Position numbers and translations under genes: made by a program. This document shows positions 42,093 through 52,166 of a stretch of DNA of 64,000 nt, piece after piece. Source of the stretch: Arthrobacter sp. ZGTC131 (GTDB lineage Bacteria > Actinomycetota > Actinomycetes > Actinomycetales > Micrococcaceae); NCBI RefSeq assembly GCF_002929275.1, contig NZ_PJIK01000016.1:40333-104332 (forward strand), given 5' to 3'. The notes beneath the pieces were generated by a model, which was not told the DNA's origin, made no database searches, and was given only the letters and a program-made list of their open reading frames with translations. Within the stretch, counting starts at the first letter, position 1. Each line of letters begins with the position of its first letter.

Positions 42093-43613
42093 ATGGTCAA
42101 GGAACACCACGTCCGCGTATACAAAAGCGAAGAAAACCTCCCCCGCGAGGACCAGCTCGCCCACAAGATTGCCGTGGTGGCTGCCGATTCCGTGGCGGTC
42201 TCGGACGACGTCACCGACATGGTGATCAACCGCATCATCGACAACGCCTCCGTAGCGATTGCCTCGCTGAACCGCGCCCCGATCATCGCCGCGCGTGCAC
42301 AGGCGCTCACCCATGGCCCCTCGACCAACGGCAAGGGCTCGAAGGTGTTCGGCATCGGCGAGCGCGTTTCCCCCGAATGGGCCGCATGGGCCAACGGAGT
42401 GGCGGTCCGCGAGCTGGACTACCACGACACTTTCCTGGCTGCCGACTACTCCCACCCCGGCGACAACGTCCCGCCCATCCTCGCTGTGGCGCAGCACGTG
42501 GGCTCCTCCGGCCAGGACCTCATCCGGGGCATCGCCACCGGCTATGAGATCCAGGTCAACCTGGTGAAGGCGATCTGCCTGCACAAGCACAAGATTGACC
42601 ATGTCGCGCACCTCGGCCCGTCCGCCGCGGCCGGCATCGGCACACTGCTGGGGCTCGACGTCGAAACGATCTTCCAGTCGGTAGGCCAGGCCCTGCACAC
42701 CACCACGGCAACCCGTCAGTCCCGCAAGGGCGAGATCTCCACCTGGAAGGCCCACGCCCCCGCGTTCGCCGGCAAGATGGCCGTTGAGGCGGTTGATAGG
42801 TCCATGCGCGGCCAGACGTCCCCCGTGCCGATCTACGAGGGCGAAGACGGCGTGATCGCGTGGATGCTCGACGGCCCGGACGCGTCCTACACGGTTCCGC
42901 TGCCTGAAGCGGGCGAGGCCAAGCGCGCCATCCTGGACACCTACACCAAGGAACACTCCGCCGAGTACCAGGCCCAGGCCTGGATCGACCTCGCCCGGAA
43001 ACTCCACAAGGAACACCCGGAAGCCACAGACCCGGCGAACGTGCAGTCCGTGCTGATCAGGACGAGCCACCACACGCACTACGTGATCGGCTCCGGCGCG
43101 AACGATCCGCAGAAGTACAGCCCCACCGCCAGCCGCGAAACCCTGGACCACTCCATCCCGTACATCTTCACCGTGGCCCTGCAGGACGGCTCCTGGCACC
43201 ATGTGGACTCCTACTCCCCCGAACGCGCCAGCCGCCCGGCCACCGTGGAGCTGTGGCAGAAGGTTTCCACGGTGGAAGATCCCGAATGGACCCGCCGCTA
43301 TCACTCCCTGGACATCTCCGAGAAAGCCTTCGGCGGCTCCGTGGAGATCACGCTGGCCGACGGCACCGTCGTCACCGACGAGATCGCCGTCGCCGACGCC
43401 CACCCGCTGGGCGCCCGGCCGTTCGCCCGCGAGCAGTACGTGAACAAGTTCCGCACGCTCGCAGCCGGATTGGTGGAGGACGCGGAAATCGAACGGTTCC
43501 TCGACGCCGCTGCCCGGCTTCCGCAGCTGGCGGCCGGCGAGCTTGACCAGCTGAACATCAGCGCCGCACCAGGCGTCATCGACTTCGCCGCCGCGCCCAA
43601 GGGGCTGTTCTAA
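42093..43613 (+). CDS. prpD: 2-methylcitrate dehydratase
   Basis: Dehydrates 2-methylcitrate in the methylcitrate cycle that turns propionyl-CoA into pyruvate and succinate. The 506-residue MmgE/PrpD-family protein has the conserved [34 protein letters not shown] block (about 105-138) and the [24 protein letters not shown] segment. ATG 42093 has AAGGAG eight bases upstream. It lies first in prpD-prpB-prpC order with no gap to prpB. Confidence 0.96.
   Translation: MVKEHHVRVYKSEENLPREDQLAHKIAVVAADSVAVSDDVTDMVINRIIDNASVAIASLNRAPIIAARAQALTHGPSTNGKGSKVFGIGERVSPEWAAWANGVAVRELDYHDTFLAADYSHPGDNVPPILAVAQHVGSSGQDLIRGIATGYEIQVNLVKAICLHKHKIDHVAHLGPSAAAGIGTLLGLDVETIFQSVGQALHTTTATRQSRKGEISTWKAHAPAFAGKMAVEAVDRSMRGQTSPVPIYEGEDGVIAWMLDGPDASYTVPLPEAGEAKRAILDTYTKEHSAEYQAQAWIDLARKLHKEHPEATDPANVQSVLIRTSHHTHYVIGSGANDPQKYSPTASRETLDHSIPYIFTVALQDGSWHHVDSYSPERASRPATVELWQKVSTVEDPEWTRRYHSLDISEKAFGGSVEITLADGTVVTDEIAVADAHPLGARPFAREQYVNKFRTLAAGLVEDAEIERFLDAAARLPQLAAGELDQLNISAAPGVIDFAAAPKGLF
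42116..42125. promoter_or_regulatory. possible third GTATAC site inside prpD
   Basis: CGTATACAAA overlaps prpD codons 8-11 and matches the right half of operator 1. It could add repression or be chance, since the codons also encode RVYK. Confidence 0.25.
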
Positions 43614-44519
43614 ATGCTGTATTCCAAGACCACCCCGGAACAGAAACGCATCCGCTTCCGTGAGCTGCTCACGTCCGGGACCATCCAACAGTTCCCGGGT
43701 GCCTTCAACCCACTCTCGGCCAGGCTGATCGAGGAAAAGGGCTTCGCCGGCGTCTACATTTCCGGCGCCGTCCTGGCTAACGACCTCGGCCTGCCGGACA
43801 TCGGGCTGACCACCCTCACCGAGGTGGCCACCCGCGCCGGGCAGATCGCGCGCATGACCGACCTGCCGTCCATCGTGGATGCCGACACCGGCTTCGGCGA
43901 GCCGATGAACGTGGCCCGGAGCGTCCAGGAACTCGAGAATGCGGGTCTGGCCGGCTGCCACATCGAGGACCAGTTCAACCCGAAGCGCTGCGGCCACCTG
44001 GACGGCAAGAACGTGGTGGACCTGGACACCGCCACGAAACGCATCCGGGCCGCCGCCGACGCGCGCCGCGATCCTAACTTCCTAATCATGGCCCGCACCG
44101 ACATCCGTGCGGTGGACGGGCTGGAGGCAGCGCAGGAACGGGCTAAGGCCCTGGTGGATGCCGGCGCTGACGCGATCTTCCCGGAAGCCATGAAGGACCT
44201 CGGCGAATTCCAGGCCATCCGGGACGCGGTTGACGTGCCGATCCTGGCCAACATGACCGAGTTCGGCAAGAGCGAGCTGTTCACCGTGGACCAGCTGCAG
44301 GGCGTGGGCGTGAACATGGTGATATATCCGGTGACCCTGCTCCGTAGTGCCATGGGCGCTGCGGAGCGTACGCTGGAATCGATCAAGGCTGACGGAACGC
44401 AGGAGGCACAGGTAGGAAGTATGCTGACGCGCGCGCGGCTGTATGACCTCGTCGATTACGAGGCTTACAACCGCTTTGACACCGGCGTCTTCAACTTCCG
44501 GGTCCCCGGAACCCACTGA
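43614..44519 (+). CDS. prpB: methylisocitrate lyase
   Basis: Cleaves 2-methylisocitrate into pyruvate and succinate. The 301-residue isocitrate-lyase-superfamily enzyme has the catalytic KRCGH motif inside EDQFNPKRCGHLDGK, SIVDADTGFGEPMNVARSV with metal-binding Asp residues, and MARTDIRAVDGLEAA. Its ATG directly follows the prpD stop (TAAATG) with AAGGGG upstream. The PKRCGH form distinguishes it from true isocitrate lyase. Confidence 0.96.
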   Translation: MLYSKTTPEQKRIRFRELLTSGTIQQFPGAFNPLSARLIEEKGFAGVYISGAVLANDLGLPDIGLTTLTEVATRAGQIARMTDLPSIVDADTGFGEPMNVARSVQELENAGLAGCHIEDQFNPKRCGHLDGKNVVDLDTATKRIRAAADARRDPNFLIMARTDIRAVDGLEAAQERAKALVDAGADAIFPEAMKDLGEFQAIRDAVDVPILANMTEFGKSELFTVDQLQGVGVNMVIYPVTLLRSAMGAAERTLESIKADGTQEAQVGSMLTRARLYDLVDYEAYNRFDTGVFNFRVPGTH

Positions 44520-44587
44520 CCGCATTCCACCCCCGATCACCGGCCGCGGCGGCCGGTGTACAGACGCAAGGAACGAAGGAGTTCAGC

Positions 44588-45727
44588 ATGGCTGAAGAAG
44601 AGATCAAGAAGGGCCTCGCCGGCGTCGTGGTGGACTACACCGCCGTCTCCAAGGTCAATCCCGACACCAACTCACTGCTGTACCGCGGCTACCCCGTCCA
44701 GGAACTGGCAGCACGGTGCAGCTTCGAGGAGGTCGCCTTCCTGCTGTGGAACGGCGAGCTCCCCAACGCCGAGGAACTGGCGGCCTTCACAGCCCGCGAG
44801 CGGGCCGGCCGGCGCCTGGATCCGGTGGTCAAGCAGGTGGTTGACGCCATCCCTACCACGGCACACCCCATGGATGTCTGCCGGACGGCGGCGTCCGTGA
44901 TGGGCGCACGGCATGAGCTCTCCGAGGATTCGTCCAGGGAAGCCAACATGGCCAAGGCCGTGGACCTGTTCGCGGCCATGCCCGCGGTGGTTGCCTACGA
45001 CCAGCGACGCCGGCGCGGCCAGGACCTGGTGGAGCCCCGGGATGACTTGGGTTACTCCGCCAACTTCCTGTGGATGGCGTTCGGGGAGGAGTCTGTTCCC
45101 GAGGTGGTGGACGCTTTCAACGTCTCGATGATCCTGTACGCGGAGCACTCGTTCAACGCCTCCACGTTCGCCGGACGCGTGATCATGTCCACTCTGTCCG
45201 ATCTTCATTCGGCCGTCACCGGCGCCATCGGTGCGCTCAAGGGACCGCTGCACGGCGGCGCCAACGAAGCCGTCATGCACACCTTCGACGAGATCGGCAT
45301 CCGTCCCGAAGAATCGCTCGAAGAGGCAGCCACCCGCGCCAAAGCCTGGATGGAACACGCCCTGGAACAGAAGAAAAAGGTGATGGGCTTCGGGCACCGG
45401 GTCTACAAGCACGGTGACTCCCGGGTGCCCACCATGAAGGCCGCCCTGGACAAGATGATTGCGCACTACGGCCGCCCGGAACTGCTCGGACTGTACAACG
45501 GGCTCGAGACAGCCATGGACGAGGCCAAGGGAATCAAGCCGAACCTGGACTACCCAGCGGGCCCCACCTACCACCTGATGGGTTTCGACACGCTCATGTT
45601 CACGCCGCTGTTCGTCGCGAGCCGGATCACCGGCTGGACCGCCCACTTCATGGAGCAGCTGGACTCGAACTCGCTGATCCGTCCGCTGAGCGCCTACAAC
45701 GGCGCGGAGGAACGGCACGTTCCGTAG
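44588..45727 (+). CDS. prpC: 2-methylcitrate synthase
   Basis: Condenses propionyl-CoA with oxaloacetate. The 379-residue citrate-synthase-fold protein is shorter than housekeeping citrate synthase, as PrpC/CitZ types are. Active-site landmarks are AEHSFNASTFAGRVIMST, LKGPLHGGANEAVMHTFDEIG (His) and VMGFGHRVYKHGDSRVPTMK. ATG 44588 has GAAGGAG upstream. The 68-bp gap after prpB holds no terminator, so the three prp genes are one operon. Confidence 0.95.
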   Translation: MAEEEIKKGLAGVVVDYTAVSKVNPDTNSLLYRGYPVQELAARCSFEEVAFLLWNGELPNAEELAAFTARERAGRRLDPVVKQVVDAIPTTAHPMDVCRTAASVMGARHELSEDSSREANMAKAVDLFAAMPAVVAYDQRRRRGQDLVEPRDDLGYSANFLWMAFGEESVPEVVDAFNVSMILYAEHSFNASTFAGRVIMSTLSDLHSAVTGAIGALKGPLHGGANEAVMHTFDEIGIRPEESLEEAATRAKAWMEHALEQKKKVMGFGHRVYKHGDSRVPTMKAALDKMIAHYGRPELLGLYNGLETAMDEAKGIKPNLDYPAGPTYHLMGFDTLMFTPLFVASRITGWTAHFMEQLDSNSLIRPLSAYNGAEERHVP

Positions 45728-45750
45728 CTTCCACTTCCGCAGAACGCACG

Positions 45751-45791
45751 ACGCCGGGCCGGTCACCTTTCAGGGGTGACCCGCCCGGCGT
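45751..45791. terminator. terminator of the prp operon
   Basis: Arms 45751-45767 and 45775-45791 pair over 17 positions with one mismatch, around a seven-base loop. It separates convergent prpC and the sigma-partner gene. Confidence 0.85.
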
Positions 45792-45804
45792 TGTTCGTTG
45801 GGGC

Positions 45805-47304
45805 TCAGGAGGTGATCTGCAGGCTTTGGATCATGGCCTTCAGCTTCTTGTACTCAGGCGTCTCCAGGTAGGCCCGGGCCTCTGCCATGCTGGCAAACCG
45901 TGGTTCGGCGGCGTCCTGGACAGCGTTGTCTGCGAAGGTCAGCATGCCCCGCGGCTCACCTGAAACCACCGTGTACATCAGGCAGCTGTCCTGCAGGGTG
46001 CCGCTGTCCTTGTCCACCAGTCCCACCTGGTAGCTCAGACCCTGGCCTGCAGCGGTACGGTCCAGGACGCGGTAGGAGAAGCGGACCTGGGCAGACATAG
46101 CCCACTGTTCATTCAACGAGCTCGGGCCCGTGTCCAGTTCTGTCACCGGATACTTCTCGGTACAGGCACCGCCTAAGCCCCCGGCACCACCGATGAGGAG
46201 GCTGGCCACCCGCTTGTTGGATTCATCGAAGACATCCACGCCGGTAGCAGGGAAGTCAGCGTTCCCGGCCGCAACGTTCCTGGCCGTCCAGCCAAGCGGC
46301 AGATTGAAGGAGGACTTGCCCCCGTCGAATGAGAAGCGGGTGAAGGTCGGCGTCAAGGACAGGGAAATCAGCATGCGCTTCATGTCCTGATACTCCTGCG
46401 TCCCCATGTACGCCTTCGCCTCGGCAACGGAGTCGAACGTGAGCGGTGCGTCCTTTCCGTCTGCCATGAGCCATTCGGTGTCGCCAAACTGAGGGATCGG
46501 AACGTTCTCCGGGCCAATGATGCCGTTGTGCAAACCACACGTCGTGGGCGCCGGAGCGAGGTCCTCGTCAGCAAGTGCCAGGGAGCCATAGACCTTGTCC
46601 CCCTCGATGATACGGAAGACAAAAGCGGAGGGACCTTGGCCCGAACGCTTCGCGACTCGCTGCGGAATGTCAACGACCACTGAATCGAGGGTCCGGTATG
46701 GCTTCGGGTCCGGGCACGCCGGACCACCCGCCGAGTCGTACAGCAACCGCAGGGTGGCCTTGGCCTTGCCCGCGGCATCCTTCAGTTCGACGACGTTATA
46801 GGGAGCCCCCTCGATTGTTTTAGGCGCCTCGGACATAGTCCATCCCAGCGGGTGTTCGAAGGTCGCCTGGCCGGTGGCGTCCGTGAAGGTGGTCCACGTA
46901 AGTGCGGCGGCAGGAGGGGTTGGTGTCGGTGTCGGCGTAGGCGTTGCTGTCGCAGCCCGTGTCGCGGACGGCGTAACTGTCGGAGTTGGTGTGGCCGGCA
47001 CGGTGGATTCAACCGGCGACGGCACAACCGTGCGCGCAGGTTCAGGAGCCGATACCAGCGGTCCGAGGTTCGTCGCCACGAGCACACCGGCGGTCACAGC
47101 CACTGCCGCCAAGGTCAGCACGCCGGCCATGCGCGCCCGGCGCCTTTTCCGGTCCTCGAACCGCAAAACATTAGCCGACAGGCTGTCGCTGAACATCGGA
47201 GCGTCGTTGAGCACCCTGCGCACAGCCACCTCAGCGTCGGGCACCGCGGCGGGATCGTGGCGGAGCGGGTCTGACCCGGAAATCAGGCTTTTGATCGGAT
47301 CCAT
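45805..47304 (-). CDS. membrane partner (putative anti-sigma factor) with duplicated outer domain
   Basis: A 499-residue single-pass protein: cytoplasmic N-terminus (about 1-56, with a basic FEDRKRRR), one membrane helix (about 57-80), a Thr/Pro-rich linker and two extracytoplasmic domains of about 165 residues. The domains are clearly duplicated: FEHPLGWT and FNLPLGWT near their starts, EAKAYMGTQEYQDMKRM and EARAYLETPEYKKLKAM at their ends. Encoded directly after an ECF sigma factor, it probably holds that sigma factor, although no zinc-binding anti-sigma (ZAS) motif is visible. ATG 47304 follows the sigma stop by one base; a GTG at 47313 would overlap it. Confidence 0.75.
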   Translation of the reverse strand: MDPIKSLISGSDPLRHDPAAVPDAEVAVRRVLNDAPMFSDSLSANVLRFEDRKRRRARMAGVLTLAAVAVTAGVLVATNLGPLVSAPEPARTVVPSPVESTVPATPTPTVTPSATRAATATPTPTPTPTPPAAALTWTTFTDATGQATFEHPLGWTMSEAPKTIEGAPYNVVELKDAAGKAKATLRLLYDSAGGPACPDPKPYRTLDSVVVDIPQRVAKRSGQGPSAFVFRIIEGDKVYGSLALADEDLAPAPTTCGLHNGIIGPENVPIPQFGDTEWLMADGKDAPLTFDSVAEAKAYMGTQEYQDMKRMLISLSLTPTFTRFSFDGGKSSFNLPLGWTARNVAAGNADFPATGVDVFDESNKRVASLLIGGAGGLGGACTEKYPVTELDTGPSSLNEQWAMSAQVRFSYRVLDRTAAGQGLSYQVGLVDKDSGTLQDSCLMYTVVSGEPRGMLTFADNAVQDAAEPRFASMAEARAYLETPEYKKLKAMIQSLQITS

Positions 47305-47305
47305 C

Positions 47306-47815
47306 TCATGCACCCATCTTCTGTGGGACCAACCCGGCGGTCACTGGCATTTGCTTACGGAAAGCGGCCCTGGCACGGTGCAGGCGGACCTTTGCAGCGG
47401 ATTCGCCGCACCCCAGAACGCCGGCGATCTCAGCCGTGCTCAGCTCGTCCCAATAGGCCATTTGGAGGATGTCACGCTCACTGTCGCGCAGGGCGGCCAG
47501 CGCGTCGTGGACCACCAGGTCCTCGGACTCCGCGCCGGAGCAGAGCTCAGCGGATGCCCGGAGTTTTGCCTGGAGCGCCAGGAGCCTGTCACGGCTACGG
47601 TAGGCATTTCCGATCAGGTTGCGGGCCACCGTCAATAGCCACGCGATGTCCGTTCTGGGCTCATCACCCCATTTCTGCCACACAACGCGGAACACGTCCG
47701 CGGCGAGCTCTTCGGCAAGCTCCGCCGATTCCACCCGCCGCCGCACAAACTTGTAAACCCGCGGATAGCTGTCCCTGTGAACGGCGATGAACGCCAGCTC
47801 GCGTTCCGATTCCAC
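47306..47815 (-). CDS. ECF-type RNA polymerase sigma factor
   Basis: A 169-residue ECF sigma factor. Region 2 spans about 10-75 (VYKFVRRRVESAELAEELAADVFRVVW, then DIAWLLTVARNLIGNAYR) and region 4 about 110-160 (LRDSERDILQMAYWDELSTAEIAGVLGCGESAAKVRLHRARAAFRK). GTG 47815 is preferred, with a G-rich site four bases upstream; the frame opens further to 47878, but the added residues precede region 2 and overlap the promoter. Regulon unknown; co-transcription with the membrane protein suggests an envelope signal. Confidence 0.88.
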   Translation of the reverse strand: MESERELAFIAVHRDSYPRVYKFVRRRVESAELAEELAADVFRVVWQKWGDEPRTDIAWLLTVARNLIGNAYRSRDRLLALQAKLRASAELCSGAESEDLVVHDALAALRDSERDILQMAYWDELSTAEIAGVLGCGESAAKVRLHRARAAFRKQMPVTAGLVPQKMGA

Positions 47816-47845
47816 GCATCCCCCAAACGTAAGAAGAAGTGTCCT

Positions 47846-47873
47846 GACGAGGCAGGCTAACCGTTTAGTTTCC
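47846..47873 (-). promoter_or_regulatory. candidate ECF-type autoregulatory promoter
   Basis: On the minus strand GGAAAC (47873..47868) and CGTC (47849..47846) are 18 bases apart, resembling the GGAA-CGT pattern of ECF promoters. It lies just upstream of the sigma gene, where autoregulation is typical. Confidence 0.35.
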
Positions 47874-47889
47874 GCCATCTACGGAGCGG

Positions 47890-48381
47890 TTACACACCGC
47901 GCGAAGAATATTCAGCGGACGCCACGGTCTCGTTGTCCTCGTTCAGGGTGATGACGGCATCGACCACTTCGCCCCGGAGTGCCACAGGGAGCCAGTGCTC
48001 TGCATCCTGCCACATGCGCTCCAGGGGAAGCGCGGAAACCAGGAACCATTCCGGAATAATTTCGGCACTCTCCACGGGGTCGCCGCTCCATCGGCGCGCG
48101 GTGAACAAGCGGGTGGACATGTTCCAATCGGGCCGGGCCGGAAAAACAAACTCGACCGTTCCGACGTCGAGCAGGTCCTCCTCGTGAACCACCACGCCGG
48201 CTTCTTCAAAGACCTCACGGCAGGCGGCCTCGGCGTCCGTCTCCCCCGCTTCCACGTGCCCGCCCAGGCCGACGATCTTCCCAATTCCGAATCCGGTCTT
48301 TTTCAGGCCCAGCAGAACTTCGGTCCCGTCATCCGGGCGCGCCCGGAGGAGGAAGCACAGGGTGACGGGCGCAGAAGTCAT
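47890..48381 (-). CDS. Nudix hydrolase, MutT/MTH1-like 8-oxo-dGTP diphosphatase
   Basis: A 163-residue Nudix protein with a complete box GGHVEAGETDAEAACREVFEEAGV (about 38-61). The preceding KTGFGIGKIVGLGG motif is of the MTH1/MutT kind that hydrolyses oxidised purine nucleotides. ATG 48381 gives the usual short N-terminus ahead of VTLCFLLRA. Downstream is the sigma gene on the same strand with a 74-bp gap. Substrate cannot be confirmed from sequence. Confidence 0.88.
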   Translation of the reverse strand: MTSAPVTLCFLLRARPDDGTEVLLGLKKTGFGIGKIVGLGGHVEAGETDAEAACREVFEEAGVVVHEEDLLDVGTVEFVFPARPDWNMSTRLFTARRWSGDPVESAEIIPEWFLVSALPLERMWQDAEHWLPVALRGEVVDAVITLNEDNETVASAEYSSRGV

Positions 48382-48475
48382 GCAGACCAGCCTAGCCGCG
48401 GAAGTGCCGTCGCGGCGCAAACCGCAGCGGTGTGGGTAGGCACGGGGCCCATCGGGATCGGCGATTGCCGGAGGG

Positions 48476-49528
48476 CTAGCCCAGCGCCCGCGGGTGGGCG
48501 GCGGCGTAGATTTCGCGCAGCGTGTCTGCGGTCACCAGGGTGTAGACCTGCGTGGTGGTCACGGACGCGTGGCCGAGGAGTTCCTGGACCACGCGCACGT
48601 CCGCCCCGCCCTCGAGCAGATGGGTGGCGAAGGAGTGGCGCAGGGTGTGGGGGGAAACATCCTTGGTGATGTTGGCCTTGTCCGCTGCGGCCTTCAGGAT
48701 GGTCCAAGCGCTCTGCCTGCTGATGCGGCCTCCCCGGGCGTTAAGGAAAAGCGCCGGCGTGCCCTTGCCCTTGGCTGCCAGCAGGGGGCGGCCGCGGACC
48801 AGGTAGGCGTCCAGCGCCCGGGCCCCGTACGAACCCAGCGGAACGAGCCGCTCCTTGGAGCCCTTGCCGAACAGGCGCACAATGGCGGGCCCGTGCTCGG
48901 CGGGCTGCAGCGAGATGTCGTCCACGTCGAGCCCCACGGCTTCGCTGATGCGGGCCCCGGTGGAGTAGAGGAATTCGAGCAGTGCCCGGTCCCGCAGGCC
49001 GGTGGCGGTGTCCGTGCCGGCCGCTTCCAGGATCCTGGTGACCTCGTCAACGGTGATGGCCTTGGGCAGCCTTTTCCCGGGCATGGGCGGGTGGACATCG
49101 CTGGCGGGATCCGCCGTCGTGGTGCCTTCCAGCGCCCAGAACTTGTGCAGCCCGCGGACGGCGACCACCGTCCGGGCCGCGGACCGCACGCCCAGGGGCG
49201 TCCCGCCGTCGGAGCCGTCGGACAGCGCCTGCGCGAAGCCCGTCACGTGGTGGCGGGTCACATCGCCCGGGCGGCTGAGGCCCGCGGCGGCGAGGTAATT
49301 CGAGTAGCGGGCTAGGTCACGGCGGTAAGCCGCGAGCGTGTTGGCGGCCAGTCCGCGCTCGACGCCCATGTGCTGGAGGTAGTCGGTCACGGCACGGTCG
49401 ATGGCCGTTCGGGGGCGCGGGGGCGCCGGTTGCCGGGGCCCTTCCTGCTGGGGCGCGGGTCCTTCCTGCACTGGTTCCCCGGAGGTGCCGGCCGGAGGCC
49501 TTTCTGTTGCTGCCGTGCCCGCGGTCAT
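48476..49528 (-). CDS. xerD: site-specific tyrosine recombinase XerD
   Basis: Resolves chromosome dimers at dif with XerC. The 350-residue protein has an N-terminal SAM-like core-binding domain (about 45-140) and a catalytic domain with Arg in STGARISEA, Lys in [27 protein letters not shown] and the nucleophile Tyr in [10 protein letters not shown] 40-residue Pro/Gln-rich N-terminal extension is unusual for XerD; a later start is possible. Its ATG overlaps the upstream Nudix stop by one base (TGATG). The syntenic place is Rv1701. Confidence 0.94.
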   Translation of the reverse strand: MTAGTAATERPPAGTSGEPVQEGPAPQQEGPRQPAPPRPRTAIDRAVTDYLQHMGVERGLAANTLAAYRRDLARYSNYLAAAGLSRPGDVTRHHVTGFAQALSDGSDGGTPLGVRSAARTVVAVRGLHKFWALEGTTTADPASDVHPPMPGKRLPKAITVDEVTRILEAAGTDTATGLRDRALLEFLYSTGARISEAVGLDVDDISLQPAEHGPAIVRLFGKGSKERLVPLGSYGARALDAYLVRGRPLLAAKGKGTPALFLNARGGRISRQSAWTILKAAADKANITKDVSPHTLRHSFATHLLEGGADVRVVQELLGHASVTTTQVYTLVTADTLREIYAAAHPRALG

Positions 49529-50190
49529 CAGCGCTGGCTTGGATGGGCGGGCCAGGGCGCGTCAGCCGGGCGGAGGTTTCCGAAGTCGTCGGCCATCGCC
49601 GCCGCGGCAGCGAGGATCCCGACGACGGCGGACGGGTTGTGCAGGCGGCCGTCCAGGACGGCCGCGACGGCGTCCTCGAGCGGAATCCAGTGCAGTTCGA
49701 TTTCCGCTTCCTCGTCCGTGCGCACGTGGAGCTCGTGATGCGGCACCTCGGTGATCCCGCGGGCCAGGTAGATGCGGATCGCCTCGCTGGAGGACCCGGG
49801 CGAATTGAAGAAATCCACCAGGACATTCCAGGTGCCCGCCACAAGGTCGGCTTCCTCGGCGAGTTCCCGCGCGGCGCCTGCGACGAAGTCTTCCCCCTCG
49901 ACGTCCAGTAGGCCGGCCGGGATCTCCCAGAGGTCCATTCCCACCGGATGCCGGTACTGCTTGATCAACAGCACCTCGCCGGCGTCATTCATGGGCAGCA
50001 CGGCGACGGCACCCGGGTGGGCGATGTAGTCGCGGACCAGGGCATCGCCGTCGTCAGTGAGTTTAAAGCTGTCACTGACGACGTCCCAGATCCGTCCCTC
50101 GTAGACCTTTTCCGTAGACAACAGACGGCGCGGGCTCGGCGCATCCGAAACCTGCCGGGCAGCAGGAGCATTTTCAGAATTACCGGGCAT
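49528..50190 (-). CDS. ADP-ribose pyrophosphatase (Nudix)
   Basis: A 220-residue Nudix hydrolase. The box reads [24 protein letters not shown] (about 102-125), where an Ala-Asp pair replaces the usual Ala-Gly, as in the ADP-ribose-specific subgroup. The upstream [21 protein letters not shown] matches that subgroup. Substrate is probably ADP-ribose. It lies between pyrG and xerD, as Rv1700 does in M. tuberculosis, and is coupled to xerD. Confidence 0.9.
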   Translation of the reverse strand: MPGNSENAPAARQVSDAPSPRRLLSTEKVYEGRIWDVVSDSFKLTDDGDALVRDYIAHPGAVAVLPMNDAGEVLLIKQYRHPVGMDLWEIPAGLLDVEGEDFVAGAARELAEEADLVAGTWNVLVDFFNSPGSSSEAIRIYLARGITEVPHHELHVRTDEEAEIELHWIPLEDAVAAVLDGRLHNPSAVVGILAAAAAMADDFGNLRPADAPWPAHPSQR

Positions 50191-50217
50191 CGCGCCGTCC
50201 TTACGTTGTGGCTCTAT

Positions 50218-52026
50218 TTACTTTGCGGTGACCGTGCGGGCAGGGTTGCCGTCAGCGGCGTCCGCGTCCGCAGTTGCCGCGTCGCCGGGCGCCGTTGTTC
50301 CGTTGGGCAGGGTGCCGTTGTCGGCGCCGCCGCTCTGGTGATCCAGGGCAGCCTTGACCAGTCCGGCGAACAGCGGGTGCGGCCTGGTGGGCCGTGAGCT
50401 CAGCTCCGGGTGGGCCTGCGTTGCCACGTAGTACGGGTGCACCTCGCGCGGCAGCTCCACGTATTCCACGAGCTTGCCGTCGGGCGATGTTCCGGAGAAC
50501 ACCAGGCCCTGGGCGGCAATCTGCTCGCGGTACTTGTTGTTGACCTCGTAGCGGTGGCGGTGGCGTTCGCTGACCGTGGTGGTGCCGTAGGTTTCGGCAA
50601 TGACGGAACCTTCATCGAGCTTCGCTTCGTAGAGGCCCAGGCGCATGGTGCCGCCGAGGTCGCCCCTGCCTTCAACGATGTCCAGCTGCTCTTCCATCGT
50701 GGCGATCACCGGATACTTGGAGTCCGGCTCGAACTCGCTGGAGGAAGCTCCTTCGAGGCCCACCACGTTGCGGGCGTACTCAATGACCATGCACTGCAGG
50801 CCCAGGCACAGGCCCAGCACCGGCAGCCGGGATTCGCGGGCGAACTTCAGCGCGCCCAGCTTGCCTTCCAGCCCGCGGATGCCGAAACCGCCCGGCACGC
50901 AGATGGCGTCAACGCCCTCCAGCGACCTGACGGCGCCTTCATGCGTCTCGCACTCATCCGAGGGGACCCAGCGGATCCTGACCTTGGCGTTGTTGGCGAA
51001 GCCGCCGGCGCGCAGGGCCTCGGTCACGGAGAGGTACGCGTCCGGAAGGTCGATGTACTTGCCCACGAGCGCGATCTCAACCTCATGCTTGGGGTTGTGG
51101 ACGGCTTCGAGCAGCTTGTCCCAGCTCGTCCAGTCGACGTCCTTGAACGGCAGGTCCAAAGCACGGACGATGTAGGAGTCCAGGCCCTGGCCATGCAGCG
51201 TCTTGGGGATGTCGTAGATGCTGGGGGCATCGGCGGCGTTCACCACGGCGTCGATGTCGACGTCGCACATGCGGCCGATCTTCTCGCGCATGGCGTCGGG
51301 AACTTCGCGGTCCGAACGGATGACGATCGCCTCGGGCTGGATGCCGATGGAGCGGAGTGCTGCCACGGAGTGCTGCGTCGGCTTGGTCTTCAGCTCCTGC
51401 GAGGGACCGATGTACGGGACGAGCGAAACGTGGAGGAAGAAGACGTTGCCGCGGCCGACGTCCTGGCGGACCTGGCGGGCGGACTCAAGGAAAGGCTGCG
51501 ACTCGATGTCGCCCACCGTGCCGCCGATCTCGGTGATGATGACGTCCGGCGCGTTCTTGCCCTCGGCGGGAAGCCGCATGCGGCGCTTGATCTCATCGGT
51601 GATGTGCGGGATGACCTGGACGGTGTCGCCGAGGTATTCGCCGCGGCGTTCCTTGGCAATCACCGTGGAGTAGACCTGGCCGGTGGTCACGTTGGCCGAG
51701 CCCTCGAGGTTCTCGTCGAGGAAGCGCTCGTAGTGTCCGATGTCGAGGTCGGTCTCGGCGCCGTCGTCTGTGACGAAGACCTCGCCGTGCTGGAAGGGGT
51801 TCATCGTGCCCGGATCCACGTTCAGATAGGGATCGAGCTTCTGCATAGTTACAGACAAACCGCGTGCCCGCAGCAGGTGGCCGAGGCTCGAAGCCGTCAG
51901 TCCCTTGCCTAGCGAGGACGCCACACCGCCGGTGACGAAGATGTGTTTGGTCGTCTTGGACGAGCCCGGGAACCGGGAATTTACACGGGAATTTGATCGC
52001 TGCACCACGGAATTCGAGCCTATCAT
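50218..52026 (-). CDS. pyrG: CTP synthase
   Basis: Makes CTP from UTP, glutamine and ATP. The 602-residue protein has the N-terminal amidoligase domain ([20 protein letters not shown] at about 24-43, then [21 protein letters not shown]) and a class I glutamine amidotransferase domain with nucleophile Cys in [19 protein letters not shown] and His in [15 protein letters not shown] 52026 has GGAAGG upstream and yields a normal N-terminus with a short extension; the frame remains open to 52110. The C-terminus adds about 40 low-complexity residues. Confidence 0.96.
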   Translation of the reverse strand: MIGSNSVVQRSNSRVNSRFPGSSKTTKHIFVTGGVASSLGKGLTASSLGHLLRARGLSVTMQKLDPYLNVDPGTMNPFQHGEVFVTDDGAETDLDIGHYERFLDENLEGSANVTTGQVYSTVIAKERRGEYLGDTVQVIPHITDEIKRRMRLPAEGKNAPDVIITEIGGTVGDIESQPFLESARQVRQDVGRGNVFFLHVSLVPYIGPSQELKTKPTQHSVAALRSIGIQPEAIVIRSDREVPDAMREKIGRMCDVDIDAVVNAADAPSIYDIPKTLHGQGLDSYIVRALDLPFKDVDWTSWDKLLEAVHNPKHEVEIALVGKYIDLPDAYLSVTEALRAGGFANNAKVRIRWVPSDECETHEGAVRSLEGVDAICVPGGFGIRGLEGKLGALKFARESRLPVLGLCLGLQCMVIEYARNVVGLEGASSSEFEPDSKYPVIATMEEQLDIVEGRGDLGGTMRLGLYEAKLDEGSVIAETYGTTTVSERHRHRYEVNNKYREQIAAQGLVFSGTSPDGKLVEYVELPREVHPYYVATQAHPELSSRPTRPHPLFAGLVKAALDHQSGGADNGTLPNGTTAPGDAATADADAADGNPARTVTAK

Positions 52027-52166
52027 CAATTGAGCCTTCCACGGGTCGGATAACGCATCCCCAAACGCTTCAGTCTCCCGTGTCCGCACGCCGTGGGCAA
52101 GGGCGGGCACGGATCAGGCAGGCGGTTCGGTCGGGAATCAGCGGGCACACATCGCCCCGCCCCGCC

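Noticed and set aside
41418-43997. 859-codon minus-strand open frame across gntR, prpD and prpB
   Set aside because: Antisense shadow in GC-rich DNA. It crosses three well-supported genes and lacks any recognisable domain.
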